64,000 nt of DNA from a bacterium 1xD42-87. GTDB taxonomy: Bacteria; Bacillota; Clostridia; Lachnospirales; Lachnospiraceae. The notes under the pieces are model-generated. The model was not told the origin of the DNA. It saw nothing but the letters and a program-made list of their open reading frames with translations, and made no database searches. The stretch spans positions 62,001-126,000 of the forward strand of contig RAYM01000015.1 in NCBI GenBank assembly GCA_003611805.1, read 5' to 3'. The first letter of the stretch is position 1. Each line of letters opens with the position of its first letter. The translations under genes were made by a program, and so were the position numbers. Shown in pieces: positions 47,185 through 55,068 of the stretch.

Positions 47185-47916
47185 ATGTACACAGAAAATA
47201 ATAAAGGATTTACGATTATAACTAATTTTGGATGCGACAATCATTGTAAATATTGTATAACAAGAAGCCATCCAATTTTGCAAAATGCAGTTACGGATAA
47301 ATCAAAGATAGATTGGGAGTATTTAGAGAAATGTATTTCTGAGTCAGAAGCACCAACTATCAATTTATCAGGAGGTGGTGATCCATTTTATGATTGGAGA
47401 AATAACATAGATTTTTATAATCGAGTTTATGATTTGGCAGTTAAATATCATAAAAAGATGGATATACATACAAGAGTTCTTCCAGATGATATAGAACTAA
47501 TTGCAAAATTCAGAAAAATTGCATTAAGTATAGAGAATAATGATATTGAAGCAGTTAAAAAGTTGAAATACATGCTGCCGATTATAGAGAAAACAACAAT
47601 GATAAGAATCATCAATGTCCTTGATGAACGAATGACAAGAGAAAGTTGTATTCAGTACATAAATCAAATGCACGATATTGGTGTAAAACAAATCACTTTT
47701 AGGCAGATGTTTGGTAACAGGAAAGCATATCAGAATTTCTTGAAAATTAAAGATACTATCAATATGCCTGGTGTTCTATTTCTTCCTGATGGAGAATATC
47801 ACAATTACTATTTTACAACTAATAATAAACTTTATCCATATTTCTTTGGTTACACAGAAGAAGATAGAAAGGTATGGATGAAAAAATATGAAGACATTGA
47901 ACAGTATTGTGGTTGA
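47185..47916 (+). CDS. Radical SAM protein 1
   Basis: 243 residues. C17-x3-C21-x2-C24 (FGCDNHCKYCITR) binds the [4Fe-4S] cluster and NLSGGGDPF near 69-77 is the GGE-like SAM-binding strand. The rest is a TIM-barrel-like core. Radical SAM enzymes cleave S-adenosylmethionine to a 5'-deoxyadenosyl radical; the substrate here is unknown. It is the first gene of a three-gene radical SAM-HAD-radical SAM run. Short length and absence of auxiliary clusters resemble activase- or QueE-like minimal enzymes. Confidence 0.85.
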   Translation: MYTENNKGFTIITNFGCDNHCKYCITRSHPILQNAVTDKSKIDWEYLEKCISESEAPTINLSGGGDPFYDWRNNIDFYNRVYDLAVKYHKKMDIHTRVLPDDIELIAKFRKIALSIENNDIEAVKKLKYMLPIIEKTTMIRIINVLDERMTRESCIQYINQMHDIGVKQITFRQMFGNRKAYQNFLKIKDTINMPGVLFLPDGEYHNYYFTTNNKLYPYFFGYTEEDRKVWMKKYEDIEQYCG

Positions 47917-48316
47917 TCCGTATTTAGACAATCAAAGATGTATTGATAGGCTTGTTGAAAATTGGAAGTTACATGATGGAATCATTATTGCTTTTGATTT
48001 TGATAATACTGTATTTGATTATTATGGCATGGGTTATCAGTATGATAAGGTTATCGAATTATTGAAAGAATGTAAGAGTATGGGTTGTACATTGATACTT
48101 AGTACCTGCTGTGATGAGACAAAATTTGCATTTATGAAAAGTAAATGTGAAGAAAAAGGTATTGAAATTGATTATATCAATGAGTCACCGCCATATATTC
48201 CATTCACAGGAAATAAGCTATATTACAATATTTTACTTGATGACAGGGCGGGTTTGAGTGCTGCATATGAGATTTTATATAAAACGAAAGAGAGGATAAA
48301 ATTTGAAACATTTTGA
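47888..48316 (+). CDS. HAD-like hydrolase
   Basis: 142 residues overlapping the previous gene by 29 nt. AFDFDNTVFDYYG (35-47) is HAD motif I with D37 and D39, LILSTCCDE is motif II, and NKLYYNILLDDRAGL gives motif III/IV. A small capless HAD phosphatase, as in phage nucleotide or tRNA 5'/3' phosphatases. Its embedding between two radical SAM genes suggests the same pathway. Confidence 0.8.
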   Translation: MKTLNSIVVDPYLDNQRCIDRLVENWKLHDGIIIAFDFDNTVFDYYGMGYQYDKVIELLKECKSMGCTLILSTCCDETKFAFMKSKCEEKGIEIDYINESPPYIPFTGNKLYYNILLDDRAGLSAAYEILYKTKERIKFETF

Positions 48317-49283
48317 GCTGGTGAAAGAATATACATATCCAAGTGGAAGTGTGTATGTGTTATATAACAAAGAAAAGAATTTCTACATAGAGACAACATC
48401 TATGCAGGATGTAAATACTAAAGGTAAGTCACAAGAAATTATTATGACTGATGATGTAGATTTAATAAAGAAAAATCTGGTTCTGTTTGAAGAAAAATGG
48501 CTTACAGCAATTAGTACGCAATATGGATGTCCACAACATTGTCAGTTCTGCTTGGTTCCAGAATTAGGTTTTCATGGGAATCTTACAACAGAAGAAATGT
48601 GGGAACAGCTTGAATTCGTATTCAATCAACATAAGGAAGTAACAAAAAGCGATAAAATTAAAGTCGGTTTTGCTCGTATGGGAGAACCACAATATAATTG
48701 GAAGAATATTTTGCAAGTTATGAGAGATATGAAAACATATAGAGATGGTTTTACATTTCTACCATGTTACAATACCATTCTTCCAAAAGTAAAAGTATTT
48801 GGTAAGAATCCGGTAGATGTTATAAAAGAAGAAGTAATGTCTGTAAAAGAATATCTTGATGGATTTATGCACATTCAGATTTCTACTAACAGTACAAATG
48901 AAGACGAAAGAAAATATCTTTTTGGTGGAGCAGATGTAGTAACCATAGAAGAGATGAAGCGAGAATTTAATAATATGCCAAATAACAACAGGCTTATTAC
49001 ATTGAATTTCATTTGTGGAGCCGGATGGGAACTTGATCCTGATAAATTATATGGCTTAGATCCCAATGTGTTCTGCGTAAAAATTACACCTCTAAACACT
49101 ACAAACGCTACTAAGGAACATGGTCTTGAAGATGCTATCCAGTGGAATTGGAACAATATGAATAAAATCAAAGAGAAAGTTGAAAGTTGTGGTCTGAAGG
49201 TGATTGTAGATGTTGCAGCAAAAGCAGAATTGCCGTTATGTTGTGGTAATTTGGTACAAGACTATAAGAAAAATAGGCAATAA
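48303..49283 (+). CDS. Radical SAM protein 2
   Basis: 326 residues from TTG 48303, overlapping the HAD gene by 14 nt. C76-x3-C80-x2-C83 (YGCPQHCQFCLVPELGFHG) is the cluster motif; GFARMGEPQYNW resembles the SAM-binding strand of the RlmN/Cfr-like branch. The N-terminal 65 residues are an extra beta domain, and the C-terminus has a late cysteine pair (LPLCCGN). A base- or peptide-modifying role is possible; the substrate is not evident. Confidence 0.85.
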   Translation: MKHFELVKEYTYPSGSVYVLYNKEKNFYIETTSMQDVNTKGKSQEIIMTDDVDLIKKNLVLFEEKWLTAISTQYGCPQHCQFCLVPELGFHGNLTTEEMWEQLEFVFNQHKEVTKSDKIKVGFARMGEPQYNWKNILQVMRDMKTYRDGFTFLPCYNTILPKVKVFGKNPVDVIKEEVMSVKEYLDGFMHIQISTNSTNEDERKYLFGGADVVTIEEMKREFNNMPNNNRLITLNFICGAGWELDPDKLYGLDPNVFCVKITPLNTTNATKEHGLEDAIQWNWNNMNKIKEKVESCGLKVIVDVAAKAELPLCCGNLVQDYKKNRQ

Positions 49284-49324
49284 AAGGTTAATTTTATGGT
49301 TTTGTAAGAAAGAGAGGAATTAAG

Positions 49325-49885
49325 TTGTCAATTAGAGAAGATATTTTACTAAATACAGATAAGAGATTATTTTATATATCTAATGATATTGATAATGAAA
49401 CAATGGGAAAGATGTGTTTTAATTTGCTTTATTTATTACAGGAAGATGATAATAAGGAAGCAAAAGAAAAAGATTTTAAAAGAGAACCAATAAAAATTTA
49501 TATTAATTCTTATGGTGGAAGCGTTTATGATATGTGGTCGTTAATTGATATAATTCTGAATGCAAAATCTCCAATTTATACATATTGCACTGGATACGCT
49601 ATGAGTGCTGCTTTTCAGATATTTTTAGCTGGTAGTAAGAGATTTGCTACAAAACATTCCACTTTTATGTATCATCAAATGTCTTGCTGGAGACAGGGAA
49701 AATATCAAGATTTAGTAGAGGATAGAGAACAAATGGACTCCTTGCAAAAGACTATTGAAGAATATGTTATTGATAGAACAGAGCTAACAAAAGCCGATTT
49801 AGATGATATCAGAGAAAGAAAAAAAGATTTCTTCATTAATCCACAAAATGCTTTAAAGTGGGGAATTATTAATGAGATTTTGTAG
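49325..49885 (+). CDS. ClpP-like serine protease
   Basis: 186 residues from TTG 49325 behind AGAGAGGAATTAAG. INSYGGSVYDMWSLIDII is the substrate-binding strand, GYAMSAAFQ holds nucleophile S94 (GxxxSA), and TFMYHQMS holds H117. An acidic residue in the following helix completes the triad. Close to bacterial ClpP length. It could form a phage-encoded ClpP tetradecamer, mix with host ClpP or act as a prohead-type protease. No Clp ATPase is nearby. Confidence 0.88.
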   Translation: MSIREDILLNTDKRLFYISNDIDNETMGKMCFNLLYLLQEDDNKEAKEKDFKREPIKIYINSYGGSVYDMWSLIDIILNAKSPIYTYCTGYAMSAAFQIFLAGSKRFATKHSTFMYHQMSCWRQGKYQDLVEDREQMDSLQKTIEEYVIDRTELTKADLDDIRERKKDFFINPQNALKWGIINEIL

Positions 49886-49922
49886 TTAAAATCTTGGTTT
49901 CATTTGATGGGAGATGATAAGT

Positions 49923-50096
49923 ATTAAAATAATATTTTTCTCAATTTTACATATTGCTTGTGTTGTAATTTATAGTCTTAATGCAAAATTAAGTAATAAA
50001 AAATCAGGAAAAATTTTATGGACAATTGGTGCATTGTGTTGGGGTGTAAATATAATTTGGGATATTGTAAAAATTTATTTAATGATTAATGGATAA
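49923..50096 (+). CDS. Small membrane protein (possible ATT start)
   Basis: About 57 residues with two hydrophobic helices (IIFFSILHIACVVIYSLNA, ILWTIGALCWGVNIIWDIV). GGGAGATGAT lies 9 nt before ATT 49923; the in-frame ATG at 49914 falls inside that site. Function unknown. Confidence 0.5.
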   Translation: MKIIFFSILHIACVVIYSLNAKLSNKKSGKILWTIGALCWGVNIIWDIVKIYLMING

Positions 50097-50111
50097 GGAG
50101 AACTGATATAT

Positions 50112-50327
50112 ATGGCATTAACAAAGAAGCAAGAGAAACAAATTAAAAAATCAATTCAAAAGATATTAGAAGAAGTTAAATTTCAAGGATTGAAGTCTGG
50201 TGCTGCTGGTATACTTGGAGCGGTTTTAGAAATGTGCAATAGTGGCAAGTCGGACGAGGATATTGTTAAGGAAATTAAGGGATTCTGTGAGAAATCGTTG
50301 AATATGGATGGGATGAAAACTAATTGA
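50112..50327 (+). CDS. Small helical protein
   Basis: 71 residues (KKQEKQIKKSIQKILEEVKF start), basic helix then AAGILGAVLEMCNSGKSDED. AAGGAGAA precedes by 13 nt. Unknown. Confidence 0.5.
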   Translation: MALTKKQEKQIKKSIQKILEEVKFQGLKSGAAGILGAVLEMCNSGKSDEDIVKEIKGFCEKSLNMDGMKTN

Positions 50328-50343
50328 AAAGGAGAACAATATA

Positions 50344-50523
50344 TTGAAAGTAAAATTTATAGATAATGTAGATATCAGTGGCAAGATCAATATTAATAAA
50401 GGTGAAACTTTTGAAGCAAGAGAAGATGGTGATTTCATCATGATTCGCATGAAAGATGATAGCACAGTTAAAGCACCGAAATCTGAAATCGAAGGAATTT
50501 TGGAAATTGTGGAAGGAGAATAA
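50344..50523 (+). CDS. Small hypothetical protein
   Basis: 59 residues from TTG 50344 with AAAGGAG about 8 nt upstream. Strand-rich, SH3-like pattern (INKGETFEAREDGDFIMIRM). Not recognised. Confidence 0.45.
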   Translation: MKVKFIDNVDISGKININKGETFEAREDGDFIMIRMKDDSTVKAPKSEIEGILEIVEGE

Positions 50524-50527
50524 ATAA

Positions 50528-50746
50528 TTGGAGTGGATCAAATGTATTTCTGGTCAAATGCCAGAAGATGATGAAAGATATAAAGGTAAAAAAGTTATTA
50601 ATGTTATTGCCACCACTAATAAAGGGGTTGTTACGAAGGTACAAAGGATTTTTAATGATTATGCTAACATTTGGTATTGGGGAAGGATATGTGGAGGTAT
50701 GAGGGCATGGATGCCGTTGCCTGAGCCATACAAAGAGAAGCATTGA
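50528..50746 (+). CDS. DUF551-like protein
   Basis: 72 residues from TTG 50528 (GGAGAATAAAT upstream). The frame EWIKCISGQMPEDDE ... RAWMPLPEPY matches the DUF551 pattern of a W-I-x-x-x-x-x-P start and W-M-P-L-P-E-P end, common in phages. Function unknown. Confidence 0.7.
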   Translation: MEWIKCISGQMPEDDERYKGKKVINVIATTNKGVVTKVQRIFNDYANIWYWGRICGGMRAWMPLPEPYKEKH

Positions 50747-50782
50747 ATGCACGATTTCAAGGTTAAAAAAGAGGTGAAAAAT

Positions 50783-51256
50783 ATAAATTTATTCAAATTA
50801 ATTAAAGAATACATAAGTAAAGAAATTAAAGTTTTGGATAAACAACTTGATTATTATAATAGACTATCAGAAGAAGAAAAGTATCACATTGAAACAGGTA
50901 AAGAATTCAATAAACTAGTTGCAGAATATCCGATTTCACAAGAAGAATTATTTGATATGAATAAAGTGTTATGTGAATATGTTTTGAGAACACGAAATAC
51001 TGACATAAAAAAATATTTTTTCATTAATGATGATATGGTAAGACTTCCATTCATGCTCAATGGTTTATGTTATGACCAAATCAATATGATTATTTCTGAT
51101 TTGCTTAGAGAAATGAATATTGATGAAAAAGGTAATAATGTTTTGATTGGTGGTACTGAGGAATATGAAAATAACTGGAAATATGAAATCGGAGAAAATT
51201 ATGGTCTTCAAAAGGCAATTAGAATAATTAAAAAGTATTGGAAGGAGAATATATAA
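50783..51256 (+). CDS. Hypothetical protein (likely ATA start)
   Basis: About 157 residues from ATA 50783; GAGGTG ends 6 nt before it. The only upstream canonical start, ATG 50747, overlaps the previous stop region and has no site. Helical (LFKLIKEYISKEIKVLDKQL) with a middle strand region and an acidic C-terminal half. Unknown. Confidence 0.5.
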   Translation: MNLFKLIKEYISKEIKVLDKQLDYYNRLSEEEKYHIETGKEFNKLVAEYPISQEELFDMNKVLCEYVLRTRNTDIKKYFFINDDMVRLPFMLNGLCYDQINMIISDLLREMNIDEKGNNVLIGGTEEYENNWKYEIGENYGLQKAIRIIKKYWKENI

Positions 51257-51604
51257 ATGGATTGTAAATATCCGGTTAAAAGTAGAAGTTATAAAGCGTG
51301 TGTATTGTGTTCTGATAAAAATATATGTGAAAATTCAACTATCGTAAATAATGCAACAACACTACTGTCTGCAAGTGAAGCGCATAAAAAGACAACAGAT
51401 AATATTAGAGATTGTTTAACAAAAGAATTATCAGAAATCAGTAAAAGAATCAGTGATGCTATCGCAAATGGTAAGTTCTATATTAATGGTGATGGCTGCT
51501 TACAATATGAAACAACTCAAAGATTAGAAGAACTTGGCTATAAAGTCAAAACTGGAAATCAATATAACGAAGATCATTGGAATATTAGTTGGAATAACGG
51601 TTGA
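51257..51604 (+). CDS. Hypothetical protein with cysteine-rich N-terminus
   Basis: 115 residues, starting at the TAAATG junction. C3, C15, C18 and C24 (KACVLCSDKNICENS) form a metal-type site. A helical middle leads to YETTQRLEELGYKVKTGN, typical of small phage proteins. Unknown. Confidence 0.5.
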   Translation: MDCKYPVKSRSYKACVLCSDKNICENSTIVNNATTLLSASEAHKKTTDNIRDCLTKELSEISKRISDAIANGKFYINGDGCLQYETTQRLEELGYKVKTGNQYNEDHWNISWNNG

Positions 51605-51682
51605 AACCGAAATTTTATGGAAGAAAATGTTTGCAAAACAGAAAAATAAGTAATGAAAGGTAAAGATAATCCTAGGTAAAAA

Positions 51683-51696
51683 GTAATGTACATTAC
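51683..51696. promoter_or_regulatory. Perfect 14-bp palindrome upstream of the PAPS-reductase gene
   Basis: GTAATGTACATTAC lies 14 bp before the GTG start at 51710, flanked by the direct repeats AGGTAAAAAG and AGGTAAAGAG. It may be a protein-binding operator; evidence is position and symmetry only. Confidence 0.4.
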
Positions 51697-51709
51697 ACTC
51701 AGGTAAAGA

Positions 51710-53032
51710 GTGAATCCAATTTTTAATGAATATCTCACATTTTTGCGAGATACAAGTGGTAAACAATTATTTGAACTAAAAGAAGGCTACTTTTGGTTAG
51801 ATAATCAGATTATAAAAGGGTTTGATAAGCAAGGGAATATACATAAGTTCTATCGTATTAAAATTTCGGATTTGTTAGTGGTGACAATTGATAAACCCCA
51901 AAATGGATACGAAAACATTAAAGATATAGACTTGGCGAGTTGGAATGATTTGATTGAGATGAATAAATCTCATTTGGAGAATATAGAAAACGAAGCAAAG
52001 CAACTCATCATAGATAAGATGAATAAATTTGATGAATATACACCATTGGTTCCTGTGAGCATGGGTAAAGATTCGCAAGTTACTTGTCATTTAGTGAGAG
52101 AATGTTGTCCAGATACAAAAGCCATTTTCAATAATACAACCCTTGACTGCGCTGATACATATTCTATGGCTAAGAAATTTCCAAACTGTGAAATGATGAC
52201 TCCAAAGCAAGGATTTTATCAATATATAAAAGAAGCTCAGATGATACCTACAAGGTTTTCAAGATTCTGTTGCCGAATTTTTAAGGTTGGAGAAATGGTA
52301 AATCAGTTGGATCACAATGCTCTATATTTGATGTTTATGGGTATGAGAAATGAAGAAAGTAATACCAGAAGTGGATATGGTGATGAATGGGTGAATGAAG
52401 CCGAATGGGGAGATACAAAATGGCAAGGAATTTTACCTATTAGAACATGGTCAGAATTAGATGTGTGGTTATATACATTATGGCGTGGTATTGAGATAAA
52501 TCCAAAATATAAGAAGGGATATGCGAGAGTTGGTTGCCATATAGCCTGTCCATACTACACGAAATCTACATGGGTTCTTGATAAATATTGGTATCCTACC
52601 ATGAGGACAAGGTGGGAAGACATTTTGAGAGACGATTTTATTAAGAATAAGAAGTGGATCGTAATAAATTGTACTCTTGAAGAATATCTAAATGTGGCTT
52701 GGAATGGTGGTGCTTACAGAGAAGAACCTACTAAGGAAGTTATAGAGGAATTCGCAAGATATAACGGATTAGATGTAGGAGATACGAAGGTAGCAGCACA
52801 GTATTTTAATAAATATTGTTCTAATGGATGTAAATCTAGGTCTGGGAAACTAAAGAAAATTAAAGACAGAGATACCATTTCTATGAATATGAAATTCCAC
52901 GGAAGAGAAATTGATAAGTTTTTGTGTAAGAAGTGTTTTATGGAACTTTATAAGATGGATGAGAATAAGTGGAACTGGTGGATAGAAAGATTTAAGCAAG
53001 ACAGATGTGCTTTGTTTACAGATATAGAATAG
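51710..53032 (+). CDS. PAPS reductase/ATP pyrophosphatase family protein
   Basis: 440 residues from GTG 51710. PVSMGKDSQVTCHLVR (115-130) is the PP-loop (SGGKDS-like), TTLDCADTY and TRFSRFCCRIFKVGEM are the family's substrate and cysteine motifs, and VGCHIACPYYTKSTW adds a cysteine-rich region. The C-terminus has a possible zinc site (KYCSNGCKSRSG, FLCKKCFMEL). The family includes PAPS/APS reductases and the DNA-phosphorothioation enzyme DndC. No DndB/D/E homologues are nearby, so sulfur or nucleotide chemistry is plausible but the substrate is unknown. Confidence 0.75.
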   Translation: MNPIFNEYLTFLRDTSGKQLFELKEGYFWLDNQIIKGFDKQGNIHKFYRIKISDLLVVTIDKPQNGYENIKDIDLASWNDLIEMNKSHLENIENEAKQLIIDKMNKFDEYTPLVPVSMGKDSQVTCHLVRECCPDTKAIFNNTTLDCADTYSMAKKFPNCEMMTPKQGFYQYIKEAQMIPTRFSRFCCRIFKVGEMVNQLDHNALYLMFMGMRNEESNTRSGYGDEWVNEAEWGDTKWQGILPIRTWSELDVWLYTLWRGIEINPKYKKGYARVGCHIACPYYTKSTWVLDKYWYPTMRTRWEDILRDDFIKNKKWIVINCTLEEYLNVAWNGGAYREEPTKEVIEEFARYNGLDVGDTKVAAQYFNKYCSNGCKSRSGKLKKIKDRDTISMNMKFHGREIDKFLCKKCFMELYKMDENKWNWWIERFKQDRCALFTDIE

Positions 53033-53042
53033 TAAAAATATC

Positions 53043-53062
53043 AATGAAAGCGTTCTTTCATT
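53043..53062 (+). repeat. Intergenic perfect mini-hairpin
   Basis: AATGAAAG (53043-53050), CGTT, CTTTCATT (53055-53062): a perfect 8-bp stem between a stop codon and the next ribosome site. Confidence 0.65.
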
Positions 53063-53084
53063 GGGATAAGTTGGAGGTAAATTA

Positions 53085-53354
53085 GTGTTCAGAAATAAAT
53101 ATATAAAACCATTAACAAAGGGTCAGCTTAGTAAATTACATGGACAAGACATAAGAGTACATTTTTTGAGTAATGAGTATACAAGCGATAGAATTTGGAA
53201 AGTTAGGTTGGATAAAAACACTGTTGTGATTACAGATAATAAAGGTGATTACAGAGCATTTGATAATTATAAAAAACATTATAATGAATCTACAGTAGGA
53301 TCAGGCGTGTTAGTTTATAGGTTGCCACAAATTCCACATGATATTGAATGGTAG
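53085..53354 (+). CDS. Small hypothetical protein
   Basis: 89 residues from GTG 53085 with TTGGAGG upstream. Basic beta-rich protein (LSKLHGQDIRVHFLSNEYTS). Unknown. Confidence 0.5.
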   Translation: MFRNKYIKPLTKGQLSKLHGQDIRVHFLSNEYTSDRIWKVRLDKNTVVITDNKGDYRAFDNYKKHYNESTVGSGVLVYRLPQIPHDIEW

Positions 53355-53373
53355 GAGGTAAAAATAAATTAAA

Positions 53374-53634
53374 ATGAATAGAGATATAGGTGCTAAATTA
53401 CCACAAACAAATTGTAGAACACCAATGCCACCTGTAAAGGAATTTGGTGAAAAAATTTGTGAGAATTGTGATAAAGAAGATGTGTGTATGTATAAAGAAG
53501 AGTGCATGAAAGCTATAAAGGATATTTTGGATATTGAGAGTAGAACTAATGTGTTTATTAAAACACATATTGATTGTAAGAAGTGGAGCAAGAAATCATC
53601 TGCGGTTAATATGAATGATATTTTATACAGATGA
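53374..53634 (+). CDS. Cysteine-rich small protein, paralogue B
   Basis: 86 residues, duplicate of 41707-42030. LPQTNCRTPMPPVKEFGEKI, CENCDKEDVCMYKEECMKAI and HIDCKKWSKKSSAVNMNDIL match almost residue for residue; only the first residues differ. The nucleotide similarity continues through the shared 3' end (AATATGAATGATATTTTATA). Function unknown. Confidence 0.6.
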   Translation: MNRDIGAKLPQTNCRTPMPPVKEFGEKICENCDKEDVCMYKEECMKAIKDILDIESRTNVFIKTHIDCKKWSKKSSAVNMNDILYR

Positions 53635-53671
53635 ATTGTCACTTTCGTTGAAAAATTTGAGGTATAAAACA

Positions 53672-53926
53672 ATGAGTAAACTATCAAAAAAGGATATAGA
53701 AGAATTAAGAGATATTCTTTCTCTTGTATGTGATTACGCAGATACAAAAACAGTTGTTTATGAGACTGTTGATAAAACACTCCAAGAGTTAGGTTCTGAT
53801 TTAGGCATAGAATGTATGTTGATAACTGATGGAGAATACGAAGGAAGTATTGGCTTGGAAGAGTTTGTTGATAAATTTTATTCAAATATAATTGAAAATG
53901 TTTTAAATGTTGTTGCTACACAGTGA
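53672..53926 (+). CDS. Small acidic protein
   Basis: 84 residues from ATG 53672 (TTGAGG upstream). Helical (KKDIEELRDILSLVCDYADT) and acidic. Unknown. Confidence 0.5.
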   Translation: MSKLSKKDIEELRDILSLVCDYADTKTVVYETVDKTLQELGSDLGIECMLITDGEYEGSIGLEEFVDKFYSNIIENVLNVVATQ

Positions 53927-53955
53927 AATCAAAACAAAAAAGGAGAAAAGATATA

Positions 53956-54324
53956 ATGAGAAAATTAAACACAATTCAGAAGGTAGAGAACTTAAACATC
54001 GTAAAGGCAATTGATGAAAGAGGAAGTGGTAATGCAAATCATCTTTATAAAATTGAAGCAATTGTTCCTGATGATGAAGATATTCCATTTACACTTATCC
54101 AGTTTCAGAATGGAGCTAGAAAAGATCCAGAAGCAATTACAGGAATTATTGATACAGATTTGTTAGAGATTGTTCGTGATCGTTTAAAAGGATTCCAGAG
54201 TGGTAATTTTGCAACTGAAGATAATGCAGAGGCTTTAAAACATATCGAAATTGCTCTTATGTATATGAATAAGAGAGTTATGGATCGGTATGAGAGAAAT
54301 GTTTTAGGAACATATGAGAAGTAA
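53956..54324 (+). CDS. Acb2/Tad1-type cyclic-nucleotide sponge (anti-CBASS/anti-Thoeris)
   Basis: 122 residues from ATG 53956 (AAAGGAG upstream). Residues 60-122 (DTDLLEIVRDRLKGFQSGNF, DNAEALKHIEIALMYMNKRV, DRYERNVLGTYE) fit the helical-hairpin pattern I associate with Acb2/Tad1 domain proteins: L-L-x-I-V-x-D-R-L, F-Q-x-G, N-A-x-A-L and a final R-x-x-R-x-V-x-G-T. The N-terminal YKIEAIVPDDEDIPFTLIQF, then QNGARKDPEAITG, also fits. Such proteins bind cyclic oligonucleotide or cADPR-type signals and block CBASS or Thoeris. Family assignment is from memory of the pattern. Confidence 0.6.
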   Translation: MRKLNTIQKVENLNIVKAIDERGSGNANHLYKIEAIVPDDEDIPFTLIQFQNGARKDPEAITGIIDTDLLEIVRDRLKGFQSGNFATEDNAEALKHIEIALMYMNKRVMDRYERNVLGTYEK

Positions 54325-54484
54325 AAAAGAGATAGATGATAAAATAATGAAATATACAAAATCTAATGTAGAAATTACTTGTAGTAATGTTGGTGTAAAA
54401 GCTGGTTCGTGGCAATGTGATTTGTGTATATTAAAAAATAATTGTGGTGCTTTAAAGGAAGTGAAGCGTAAAAATATGTCTTGA
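54314..54484 (+). CDS. Very small cysteine-containing protein
   Basis: 56 residues from ATG 54314 (TTAGGAA upstream), overlapping the previous gene by 11 nt. C23, C35, C38 and C44 (WQCDLCILKNNCGALKE) suggest a metal site. Unknown. Confidence 0.45.
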   Translation: MRSKKEIDDKIMKYTKSNVEITCSNVGVKAGSWQCDLCILKNNCGALKEVKRKNMS

Positions 54485-54502
54485 AATTCTTATTTTATTG
54501 GG
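54478..54502 (+). repeat. Dispersed GTCTTGAAAT-type mini-hairpin
   Basis: GTCTTGAAATTCTT then ATTTTATTGGG, overlapping the stop codon of the preceding small gene. Confidence 0.45.
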
Positions 54503-54523
54503 TGAGTTTGGAGGTGATATAAA

Positions 54524-54850
54524 ATAGTTTGGAAAGCATTATATATGGCTATGCAATATGTTCCTGATGATAAAAAGGAAGAAATAAGAAGAAAAATCTG
54601 TGAAAATTGCAAATATAACAATGGAGAAGAACAGTTAGCTTGTTGTTATTGTCAGGAAGGTAGTTTGTTTGAAGAAAGAGAGAAAAAGAAAATACCTCGT
54701 GGTAATAGAAGGAAAGCGCCGATCATTGAGCAGAATGAATCAGATTGTAGTCCAGAACTTAAATGGGATTGTAAATCTTGTATTTGTAGAGATTGCGAAG
54801 ATAGATTTGAATGTGATGGAGGCAATACAGTAATGGGATGTGGAATGTGA
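54524..54850 (+). CDS. Cysteine-rich protein (likely ATA start)
   Basis: About 108 residues from ATA 54524, which lies 9 nt after the GGAGG of a perfect GGAGGTGAT; ATG 54545 in the same frame is 30 nt from any site. Twelve cysteines in two clusters (ICENCKYNN, ACCYCQEG; then WDCKSCICRDCEDRFECDGG) imply multiple metal ions. A basic linker (KKKIPRGNRRKAP) lies between. Function unknown. Confidence 0.55.
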   Translation: MVWKALYMAMQYVPDDKKEEIRRKICENCKYNNGEEQLACCYCQEGSLFEEREKKKIPRGNRRKAPIIEQNESDCSPELKWDCKSCICRDCEDRFECDGGNTVMGCGM

Positions 54851-54861
54851 TGTGATACATA

Positions 54862-55044
54862 ATAGAATTTAAAACAAGCAAAAGAATAGATAAATGGGTA
54901 GAAAAACATATAAAACAAAGTTGTGTATCTCGTGCAACAGCAGGTGAACAGTTTGTATATGAATTTTTACCAAGTGGCATTGTAGAGTGTCAAACAGTCA
55001 AATGTATGTGTTGTAATGAAGAATTTACTGATTATGTAGATTGA
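54862..55044 (+). CDS. Small cysteine-containing protein (likely ATA start)
   Basis: 60 residues. The frame is open from TGA 54853-54855 and has no ATG, GTG or TTG near its beginning. GATGTGAT (one mismatch from GAGGTGAT) ends at 54856, so ATA 54862 or 54859 is the probable start. SKRIDKWVEKHIKQSCVSRA and VKCMCCNEEF make it clearly protein-like. Unknown. Confidence 0.45.
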   Translation: MEFKTSKRIDKWVEKHIKQSCVSRATAGEQFVYEFLPSGIVECQTVKCMCCNEEFTDYVD

Positions 55045-55068
55045 AAAGAGAAAAGGAGAAATATACAT

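Noticed and set aside
51710-53032. DNA phosphorothioation (Dnd) system
   Set aside because: Only a PP-loop protein of the broad family is present; no DndB, DndD or DndE-like neighbours are visible.
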